Shown here one piece after another: positions 6,072 through 10,933 of a DNA stretch of 10,933 bases (position 1 is the stretch's first letter; the number at the start of each line of letters is the position of its first letter). Under the pieces are notes generated by a model. That model was not told the origin of the DNA, made no database searches, and saw nothing but the letters and a program-made list of their open reading frames with translations. The translations under genes were made by a program, and so were the position numbers. The stretch covers positions 1 through 10,933 of the forward strand of contig DHOB01000029.1 in NCBI GenBank assembly GCA_002409675.1, in the 5' to 3' direction. The DNA is from Ruminococcaceae bacterium UBA5401. GTDB taxonomy: Bacteria > Bacillota > Clostridia > Oscillospirales > Acutalibacteraceae.

Positions 6072-6503
6072 TCAGTGGCGCGGGTTTGCGCGGACTTTCA
6101 GCACCGCCTCGATCATGGCCATCACGACCCGCGCGTTTTCTTTCTGGTCCAGCTCCGGCAGCGGCTGGCCCTCCGCCACGACCCGGTACCGGGGCGGCAG
6201 CTTGTTCAGCGCCAGCGCCACGATGTCCCGCTTGCAGCGGTCGCACCGGCAGCACGAAAAGCGCTCCAGCACGGGGTTCAGCTTTTTGAGGACCGCCGCC
6301 TCCATCACGTTCACGACGGCCATGCGCCTGCTGTCGAGGGCCGGCACGGCCACGCGGTGCGGCTGAGACCTGGCCCGCGCCGCCCGGAGCTCCGCGCCGG
6401 GGGCGGGCGCCGCCGCCCGCTCCGCCCGGGCCGCCTTCAGCCCGGAGGGCATCAGCTTTTCATACATCCGTTCCTTGTCGATTTCTTTTTTGGTTCGCGC
6501 CAT
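6072..6503 (-). CDS. comFB: ComFB-domain protein (late competence development family)
   Basis: A 143-residue protein. Residues about 60-140 match the ComFB family: RRMAVVNVMEAAVLKKL, then FSCCRCDRCKRDIVALALNKLPPRY, with C84, C85, C87 and C90 in a CCxCxxC cluster likely to bind zinc. The N-terminal 55 residues are basic and rich in Ala and Arg, probably disordered. In Bacillus, comFB lies in the comF competence operon. ComFB proteins of cyanobacteria have been reported as cyclic-dinucleotide receptors; whether this one binds a nucleotide is open. Here it is not with comFA or comFC but starts six bases after the stop of an orphan parA, so the two are surely co-transcribed and perhaps work together. 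AGGGGCG before the ATG overlaps the parA stop region. Confidence 0.85.
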   Translation of the reverse strand: MARTKKEIDKERMYEKLMPSGLKAARAERAAAPAPGAELRAARARSQPHRVAVPALDSRRMAVVNVMEAAVLKKLNPVLERFSCCRCDRCKRDIVALALNKLPPRYRVVAEGQPLPELDQKENARVVMAMIEAVLKVRANPRH

Positions 6504-6509
6504 GCGCCC

Positions 6510-7271
6510 CTATGCCCCTTTCGCCAGCAGCTCGTCGAGGAACCTGCCGTAATCGCGCGCGATGTTGTTGCGCGGGGCATAGTCGAAGATGCTCTTCTGC
6601 GCCGACTGGGCCTCGCTCGCCGCCACGCTGTTGCGGATGCAGGTGTCGAAGATGCGGATATCCAGGTCGCGCGCAATCAGCTCCGCCGTGCCGCGGATCT
6701 CGCGGTTGAGCAGCGTGCGGGGGTTGCAGCGCGTGAGCAGGATGCCCGCGATGGAAATGCCCGGGTTGCAGTAATTGCGGACGCGCTGCACCGTCTCGTA
6801 AAGCTGGGCAATGCCCTGCAGGCTGAAGATATCCGCCAGCATCGGGACCACGATGGTGTCCGACGCCGCGAACGCGTTGATGGTCAGGATGCCGAGCGCC
6901 GGGGGCGTATCCAGCACGATGTAGTCGTACAGCCCCTGCACGGGTCCGAGCGCCCGCTTGAGCAGAAACTCCCGCCCCGCGGCGGTGAACTCCAGCTCGA
7001 TGCCGCTCAGCAGGATGCTGGAGGGCGCCACGTCCGCCGCCGGCAGTTTCTGAATCGCGTACTGCATCTTCGCCTCGCCCTTCAGCACGTCGTAAACGGT
7101 CGCGCCGGTCTCCGGGTCGGCGCCCATGCTGAAGCCGAGGTTGCCCTGCGGGTCCAGGTCCACGGCGAGCGCGCGCCTGCCCCGCTTTTTCAGGCCGGCC
7201 GCCAGCGCGCAGGCCGTCGTGGTCTTGCCGACCCCGCCCTTCTGGTTTGAAACGGAAATCACTTTGGCCAT
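6510..7271 (-). CDS. ParA/Soj-family ATPase, orphan (no parB beside it)
   Basis: A 253-residue P-loop ATPase of the ParA/MinD class, full length for Soj. The deviant Walker A is KGGVGKTT (11-18), with signature Lys11 and Lys16. Walker A' is VDLDPQGN (37-44) and Walker B is YIVLDTPP (117-124). Such proteins bind DNA non-specifically as ATP dimers and position chromosomes, plasmids or protein clusters, with a partner that triggers ATP hydrolysis. The usual partner gene parB is absent; instead comFB follows by six bases, so cargo positioning is a possibility rather than chromosome partition. A long N-terminal frame extension is rejected because it runs through mutY in antiparallel codon shadow; the ATG at 7271 begins the family-standard MAKVISVSNQKGG and has GAGGGAA upstream. 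Confidence 0.9.
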   Translation of the reverse strand: MAKVISVSNQKGGVGKTTTACALAAGLKKRGRRALAVDLDPQGNLGFSMGADPETGATVYDVLKGEAKMQYAIQKLPAADVAPSSILLSGIELEFTAAGREFLLKRALGPVQGLYDYIVLDTPPALGILTINAFAASDTIVVPMLADIFSLQGIAQLYETVQRVRNYCNPGISIAGILLTRCNPRTLLNREIRGTAELIARDLDIRIFDTCIRNSVAASEAQSAQKSIFDYAPRNNIARDYGRFLDELLAKGA

Positions 7272-7316
7272 CCGGCTGTTCCCTCTTCCCGGAAAGATTT
7301 CTCCGCATTCCCGTCT

Positions 7317-7345
7317 ATTATAGCCTGCCGTGCCCTTTTTTACAA
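7317..7345 (-). promoter_or_regulatory. Promoter of the parA-comFB operon
   Basis: On the minus strand, -35 TTGTAA (7340-7345) and a perfect -10 TATAAT (7317-7322) are 17 bases apart. The TAA stop of mutY is part of the -35 box. No terminator separates mutY from parA, so some read-through is likely as well. Confidence 0.75.
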
Positions 7346-8410
7346 CCTGCCCCGGTCCGTCCCGAGCCCGAACGTCTTCCCCAGAAACTGCAGGTAGGTC
7401 CTGAACGCCGACGGAATCGCGTATTTTTCGAGCAGGGTCTCCGGCTGAATCCACGAAAAGTCGGCCACGGGCACCCGGACCTGCGCCACGTACCCCGCCA
7501 TTTTCCATTCCACATGGGTGAAGATATGCCGGGCCTTCGGCAGGGGCCGGACGCTGACCGGCGCGACGCCCCACTGGCCCAGGACCTTTTCGGCCCGGGC
7601 GGCCGGCAGCGTGCCCGCCACGCTCGGGAACTCCCACAGGCCGGCCAGCAGGCCCGTCTGCGGGCGGCGGCGCACCGCGGCCCGGCGCCCGCACAGCAGC
7701 AGAAAGACCGTCCTGCGCTGGACCTTCCGCTTCGGCCGCGGGCTGCGGACCGGCAGGGCGCCGGCCTGCCCGGTTCTGCGCCCCTCGCACAGGGCGGCGA
7801 GCGGGCACCGGTCGCACAGCGGCGCGCCGTTCGGCAGGCAGACCGTCGCGCCCAGCTCCATCAGGGACTGGGTGAAGGCCGAGGCGGCGTCTTTCGGGTA
7901 GACGCCCCGCAGGACCTCGCGCACTCTGCGCCGGCAGGCCGGGTCCGCCGTGTTCTCCCGCGAGGCGGCCAGCCGCGCGGCCACCCGCAGCACGTTGCCG
8001 TCCACGGCGGGCTCCGGCAGGCCGTAGGCGATGGAGGAGATCGCCCCCGCGGTGTACTCGCCGACGCCCGGCAGCTTCCGCAGCTGGGCCGCGCCGTGCG
8101 GAAGGGCGCCGCCGTACTCCTCCACCACAACCGCGGCGGCCCTGTGCAGGTTGCGCACGCGGCTGTAGTACCCCAGCCCTTCCCACAGCTTCAGCAGCCG
8201 CTCCTCCGGCGCCGCGGCGAGCGCGCGCACGTCGGGGATCTCGCGCACGAAGCGCTCGAAATAGGGAATCACCGTCTCCGTGCGCGTCTGCTGAAGCATG
8301 ATTTCGGATACCCAGACCCGGTACGGCGTCGGGTCGTCCCGCCACGGAAGGGTGCGCGCATGCCCCGCGTACCAGCGCAGAAGCGGTCGTACGATCTTTG
8401 AAAAATCCAT
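7340..8410 (-). CDS. mutY: A/G-specific adenine DNA glycosylase MutY
   Basis: A 356-residue base-excision repair enzyme that removes adenine mispaired with 8-oxoguanine. Catalytic Glu36 sits in WVSEIMLQQTRT and Asp137 in AVDGNVLRV. The helix-hairpin-helix is LPGVGEYTAGAI (113-124). The 4Fe-4S cysteines are C191, C199, C202 and C208, spaced C-x7-C-x2-C-x5-C, one residue longer than the x6-x2-x5 of E. coli. A C-terminal NUDIX-like domain (about 230-345) that recognises 8-oxoguanine includes GLLAGLWEFPS and FTHVEW. The ribosome site is weak (AGGG eight bases before the ATG). With the OGG gene beyond the aldolase it covers both repair steps for oxidised guanine. Confidence 0.95.
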   Translation of the reverse strand: MDFSKIVRPLLRWYAGHARTLPWRDDPTPYRVWVSEIMLQQTRTETVIPYFERFVREIPDVRALAAAPEERLLKLWEGLGYYSRVRNLHRAAAVVVEEYGGALPHGAAQLRKLPGVGEYTAGAISSIAYGLPEPAVDGNVLRVAARLAASRENTADPACRRRVREVLRGVYPKDAASAFTQSLMELGATVCLPNGAPLCDRCPLAALCEGRRTGQAGALPVRSPRPKRKVQRRTVFLLLCGRRAAVRRRPQTGLLAGLWEFPSVAGTLPAARAEKVLGQWGVAPVSVRPLPKARHIFTHVEWKMAGYVAQVRVPVADFSWIQPETLLEKYAIPSAFRTYLQFLGKTFGLGTDRGRL

Positions 8411-8454
8411 TTTTTATACCCTGCTGTCAAAAAATTGTACCTTCTGCCGAGTTT

Positions 8455-8460
8455 ATCATA
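8455..8460 (-). promoter_or_regulatory. Possible -10 box for mutY
   Basis: TATGAT on the minus strand lies about 45 bases before the mutY start in an AT-rich gap; the -35 seventeen bases away (TTTCGC) is poor. mutY needs its own promoter because a strong terminator follows the aldolase gene upstream, which supports the call despite the weak match. Confidence 0.35.
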
Positions 8461-8547
8461 GCATAAATTTCGTGCGGGCGAAAGGAAAGGACCTTCATAC
8501 GGGCTTTCCAATTTATTCCTCTTTCGCCGTTTTTCGCAAAAATGCGG

Positions 8548-8577
8548 AAAAAGGAGCGGGGGTCCTTCCCCCGCTCC
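8548..8577 (-). terminator. Intrinsic terminator of the aldolase gene
   Basis: Read on the minus strand, GGAGCGGGGG and CCCCCGCTCC (8568-8577 with 8553-8562) form a perfect 10-pair stem around a five-base loop and are followed by five T. This is a textbook rho-independent terminator, 48 bases after the stop codon. Confidence 0.93.
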
Positions 8578-8624
8578 CCAGAGTGCCGAAAAACACAGAG
8601 CCTGCCGCAGCCGCCGGGCCGCTG

Positions 8625-9563
8625 TTATGCCTTTCCGGCGCAGCCGAGCACGGCGGTGATTTTATGCTCCACCATGCCCTTGATGGCGTCGCGGGCGGCG
8701 CCCAGGTATTTCCGCGGGTCGAAGACGTCGGGGTGCTCGGTCAGGTACTTGCGCACGGTCCCCGTCATCGCGAGGCGCAGGTCGGAGTCGACGTTGATCT
8801 TGCAGACGGCCATCGTCGCGGCCTTGCGGAGCATGTCCTCCGGGATGCCGATGGCGTCGGGCATCTTGCCGCCGTAGCGGTTGATCATCTGCACGAATTC
8901 CGGCACGACCGAAGAGGCGCCGTGCAGCACGATCGGGAAGCCGGGCAGCCGGTCCGAGACCTCCTTGAGGATGTCGAAGCGCAGGCGGGGCTTCTGGCCG
9001 GGCTTGAACTTATACGCGCCGTGGCTCGTCCCGATCGCGATGGCGAGGGAATCCACGCCCGTTTTGGAGACGAAGTCCTGCACCTGGTCCGGGTCGGTGA
9101 ACTGGGCCTTGTCGTCCGCCACGTTCACGGCGTCCTCAATGCCGGCCAGGCGGCCCAGCTCCGCCTCGACGGTCACGTTGTGCCTGTGGGCGTACTCCAC
9201 CACGCGGCGGGTCTCCGCCACGTTCTCTTCATACGGCTTGGCGGAGCCGTCGTACATCACAGAAGTAAAGCCGTCGTCGACGCAGTCCTTGCAGACCTCG
9301 TACGAGGGGCCGTGGTCGAGGTGCAGCGCGATGGGGATATCCGGGTGCTCCACCACCGCGGACTCCACCAGCTTGACCAGGTAGGTCGGGGTCGCGTATT
9401 TGCGCGCGCCCGCCGAAGCCTGCAGGATCACCGGTGCCTTCAGCTCGGCGCACGCCTCCGTAATCCCCTGCACAATCTCCATATTGTTGACGTTGAACGC
9501 GCCGATCGCATACCCCTCGGCATAGGCTTTTTTGAACATTTCCTTGGTATTGACCAACGACAT
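8625..9563 (-). CDS. fba: Class II fructose-1,6-bisphosphate aldolase
   Basis: A 312-residue metal-dependent aldolase splitting fructose-1,6-bisphosphate into glyceraldehyde-3-phosphate and dihydroxyacetone phosphate, in glycolysis and gluconeogenesis. Zinc-site and catalytic residues are visible: Asp83 and His84 in HLDHG, Glu135 in EAELGRLAG, His181 in GTSHGAYK and His214 in VLHGASSV; KINVDSDLRLAMT (255-267) is the phosphate-binding end of the barrel. The C-terminus CAGKA is typical of this subfamily. An in-frame GTG three codons earlier overlaps the ribosome site, so the ATG at 9563, eight bases after AGGAG (9572-9576), is the start. The gene is monocistronic with its own promoter and terminator, as expected for a highly expressed gene. 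Confidence 0.96.
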   Translation of the reverse strand: MSLVNTKEMFKKAYAEGYAIGAFNVNNMEIVQGITEACAELKAPVILQASAGARKYATPTYLVKLVESAVVEHPDIPIALHLDHGPSYEVCKDCVDDGFTSVMYDGSAKPYEENVAETRRVVEYAHRHNVTVEAELGRLAGIEDAVNVADDKAQFTDPDQVQDFVSKTGVDSLAIAIGTSHGAYKFKPGQKPRLRFDILKEVSDRLPGFPIVLHGASSVVPEFVQMINRYGGKMPDAIGIPEDMLRKAATMAVCKINVDSDLRLAMTGTVRKYLTEHPDVFDPRKYLGAARDAIKGMVEHKITAVLGCAGKA

Positions 9564-9624
9564 GGGCTTCACTCCTATTCGATTTTGATGTCCTGAAATC
9601 CGGGACTTCTGGAACTGTGGTCCT

Positions 9625-9630
9625 ATTATA
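9625..9630 (-). promoter_or_regulatory. -10 box of the aldolase promoter
   Basis: A perfect TATAAT on the minus strand, 62 bases before the start codon. The -35 at 16-17 bases (TTATCT or TTTATC) is a weak match. The leader of about 55 bases contains GGAC...GTCC inverted repeats (near 9603-9622), which may fold over the start of the transcript. Confidence 0.6.
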
Positions 9631-9663
9631 CTCCATTCGGCGGCAAAGATAAAGGGACGGCGC

Positions 9664-10470
9664 TCAGGAACACCGCGCCCCCGCCCCCGCGTTTTCCCGG
9701 CGGAAAAGCTCCGGGTGGTTCCGGCTGTAATGGAACACGTACTGCTGGGCGACGCCCGCGTAGGGGCCGAACCACGCGGGGTCCCTGCCGGGGAACAGGG
9801 TGCGCATGGCGCGCTTCATCCACACGTCGGCGGGGAACGCGTCCAGCCGGTGCAGGCCGTAGAGCAGGGCGCAGTCGGCCACCTTCGGCCCCACGCCGGG
9901 CAGGGCCGTCAGGCGGGCGCGCGCCTGCGGCAGGGGCAGCCGGCGCAGAAGCGCAAAGTCCAGCTCCCCGCAGGCAACCCGCCGCGCCGCCTCCCGCACA
10001 TACGGCGCGCGGAACCCGCACCCCAGGGCGCGCAGGTCGCTCTCGCCCGCCGCCGCCAGCGCCCGCGGGGCGGGGAACGCATGCCCGCCGCCGCTCGCGG
10101 GTTCGCCGTAGGCGTCGCACAGCCGCGCGACCATCCCCCGGATGCGCCGGATGTTGTTGCACTGCGAGAGGATGAACGAGCACAGCGCCTCCCACGGGTC
10201 CTGGTTCAGGATGCGGATGTCCGGCGCATAGCGCACGGCCCGCGCCAGCGCCGGGTCCATCCGGCAGAAGCGCGCGCGGATGGACCCGTAGTCCCGCCCA
10301 AGGTCGAAATACCGCGCCCAGAACGGGTCCTCCGGCAGCCGGGAAAAGCTTTTTTCCGTCAGCCGCAGAAAGCGCCCGCCGGCCACGCCCTCCCAGGCGC
10401 CGTCCGGCGTCTTGCGCCAGCGGAAGCACTGCCCGCACGCCAGCGTCTGGCCCAGGGCCGCAAAATCCAT
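9664..10470 (-). CDS. ogg: 8-oxoguanine DNA glycosylase, OGG1 type
   Basis: A 268-residue bifunctional DNA glycosylase/AP lyase that removes 8-oxoguanine paired with cytosine, of the OGG1 type found in clostridia. GQCFRW (13-18) is the N-terminal family mark, ILNQDPWEALCSFILSQCNNIRRI (87-110) the glycosylase core, and LPGVGPKVADC (190-200) the helix-hairpin-helix with catalytic Lys196. Asp215 in FPADVW is the second catalytic residue, and YVFHY closes the fold. An in-frame GTG lies two codons upstream but is too close to the GGAGGGAGGG ribosome site, so the ATG at 10470 is preferred. No clear terminator separates it from the aldolase gene downstream. Confidence 0.92.
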   Translation of the reverse strand: MDFAALGQTLACGQCFRWRKTPDGAWEGVAGGRFLRLTEKSFSRLPEDPFWARYFDLGRDYGSIRARFCRMDPALARAVRYAPDIRILNQDPWEALCSFILSQCNNIRRIRGMVARLCDAYGEPASGGGHAFPAPRALAAAGESDLRALGCGFRAPYVREAARRVACGELDFALLRRLPLPQARARLTALPGVGPKVADCALLYGLHRLDAFPADVWMKRAMRTLFPGRDPAWFGPYAGVAQQYVFHYSRNHPELFRRENAGAGARCS

Positions 10471-10496
10471 CCGCACGTCCCTCCCTCCGTGCGCCT

Positions 10497-10526
10497 ATTA
10501 TACCACACCCCCGCGGCCGCCTTCAA
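10497..10526 (-). promoter_or_regulatory. Promoter of the OGG gene
   Basis: On the minus strand, -10 TATAAT (10497-10502) is preceded by TGG, giving an extended -10. A -35-like TTGAAG (10521-10526) lies 18 bases upstream. The predicted start is about 20 bases before the ATG, so the leader is short. The TCCAC repeat array lies just upstream of this promoter. Confidence 0.75.
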
Positions 10527-10572
10527 CCGCCGGGAATACAGGCAGTAATCTGGCAAAGTTCTAACCGGTTGA

Positions 10573-10687
10573 CATAAATTTTATGCATTTCTGTGAATCC
10601 ACTTTTCCACCCGTCCCCACGCTGGACTTTTCAACTTTTTCCACCGGGTTTTCCACCGTTCCTCCACTCTGTTTCCACAGTTTTATG
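10573..10687. repeat. Array of one-directional TTTTCCAC repeats between TTTTATG copies
   Basis: TTTTCCACC occurs exactly at 10603-10611, 10637-10645 and 10649-10657. Degenerate members are GAATCCAC (10595-10602), TTTTCAAC (10628-10635), TTCCTCCAC (10659-10667) and TTTCCACAG (10672-10680). Core TCCAC/TCAAC starts at 10631, 10640, 10652, 10663 and 10674, steps of 9, 12, 11 and 11, near one helical turn. The array is bounded by the 13-base palindrome CATAAATTTTATG (10573-10585) and by a second TTTTATG at 10681-10687. The core resembles the DnaA box TTATCCACA (most copies match 7 of 9). It sits upstream of the OGG promoter and downstream of the GH18 gene. Confidence 0.6.
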
Positions 10688-10725
10688 TAAACCAGTGCAA
10701 ATACCCCCCGTATAATGGCGCGCCG

Positions 10726-10933
10726 CTACAGGCGCTTTATGACCTCGAAGGTCCCGTCCACCACCAGCCAGTTCTGGGGAAAGAAAGAGTTGACGGTCCA
10801 GTAGCTCACGCCGGCGAGGCCGTAGCGGTCGGCCAGCTCCAGCTTGGCGCGGATGCTGCGCGCGTCCTCGAACCAGACCTCGTGCCTTCTGCCCTCGGAA
10901 TCGTAATAGTTGAAGAACGGCGACTGCGACTGC
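10726..10933 (-). CDS. GH18 family glycosidase, C-terminal 68 residues (partial; YaaH-like)
   Basis: On the minus strand an open frame enters from the right edge and stops with TAG at 10726-10728. The visible end reads QSPFFNYYDSEGRRHEVWFEDARSI, then AKLELADRYGLAGVSYWTVNSFFPQNW and a short tail. The block VWFEDARSI...KLELADRYGLAGVSYW is the last part of the GH18 barrel in the spore-peptidoglycan glucosaminidases YaaH/YdhD and relatives. The catalytic DxxDxE and any LysM repeats would lie outside the window. If correct, it points to a spore-forming ancestry. Confidence 0.8.
   Translation of the reverse strand, partial: QSQSPFFNYYDSEGRRHEVWFEDARSIRAKLELADRYGLAGVSYWTVNSFFPQNWLVVDGTFEVIKRL

Noticed and set aside
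7272..8345. N-terminal extension of the ParA frame through mutY
   Set aside because: The 358 extra codons overlap mutY in another frame on the same strand and read as Arg/Gly/Ala-rich noise; ParA begins at MAKVISVSNQKGG with its own promoter.
6075..8401. Long plus-strand frames opposite comFB, parA and mutY
   Set aside because: They are codon shadows caused by high GC at third positions; the minus-strand products carry all the recognised motifs.
8298..9596. Plus-strand frame of 432 codons opposite the aldolase
   Set aside because: Val/His/Arg-rich shadow of the aldolase gene, without start signals.
10711..10716. Plus-strand TATAAT as a promoter
   Set aside because: No acceptable -35 at 16-18 bases, and it would read antisense into the end of the GH18 gene.

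Overview
The window joins a mobile element (positions 1 to about 2790) to ordinary chromosome of what looks like a high-GC clostridium, probably Oscillospiraceae/Ruminococcaceae-like. That placement is an inference. It rests on the mix of Firmicute-type genes (YwlG/DUF436, class II fructose-bisphosphate aldolase, a clostridial-type OGG, a YaaH-like GH18 tail, purine-rich Shine-Dalgarno sites) with strongly GC-biased third codon positions. That bias also produces many long antisense open frames, which are not genes.

Left part: the end of an integrative (probably conjugative) element. It carries a small sigma-70 region-4-like protein, a 582-base gene-free stretch rich in RNA hairpins, a 70-residue excisionase and a 465-residue tyrosine integrase. 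The integrase faces a tRNA-Arg(CCT) gene on the minus strand, and three TTAGCAA repeats lie just past the integrase stop. Upstream of the intact tRNA, between it and a consensus promoter, sit two 81-bp tandem units. Each unit is an exact copy of the first 41 nt of the tRNA joined to about 40 bp of foreign, AT-rich DNA. This looks like an attachment-site scar array.

Right part: chromosome, mostly on the minus strand. In order: a lipoprotein made of a BtuF/FhuD-like binding domain fused to a peptidoglycan-binding domain; a divergent lipoprotein on the plus strand of unassigned family; a YwlG/DUF436 protein; a ComFB-domain protein six bases behind an orphan ParA/Soj ATPase; MutY; class II aldolase with a strong terminator; an OGG-type 8-oxoguanine glycosylase; and the last 68 codons of a GH18 glycosidase.

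MutY and OGG act on the two products of guanine oxidation and flank the aldolase, each side having its own transcription signals. The ParA-ComFB pair shares a promoter whose -35 overlaps the mutY stop codon. Between the OGG gene and the GH18 gene lies an AT-rich segment with a one-directional array of TTTTCCAC-type repeats spaced 9 to 12 bp apart, resembling degenerate DnaA boxes. I find no complete new defence or metabolic system. The most unusual items are the half-tRNA array, the structured stretch upstream of xis, the phased TCCAC array and the orphan ParA-ComFB pair.
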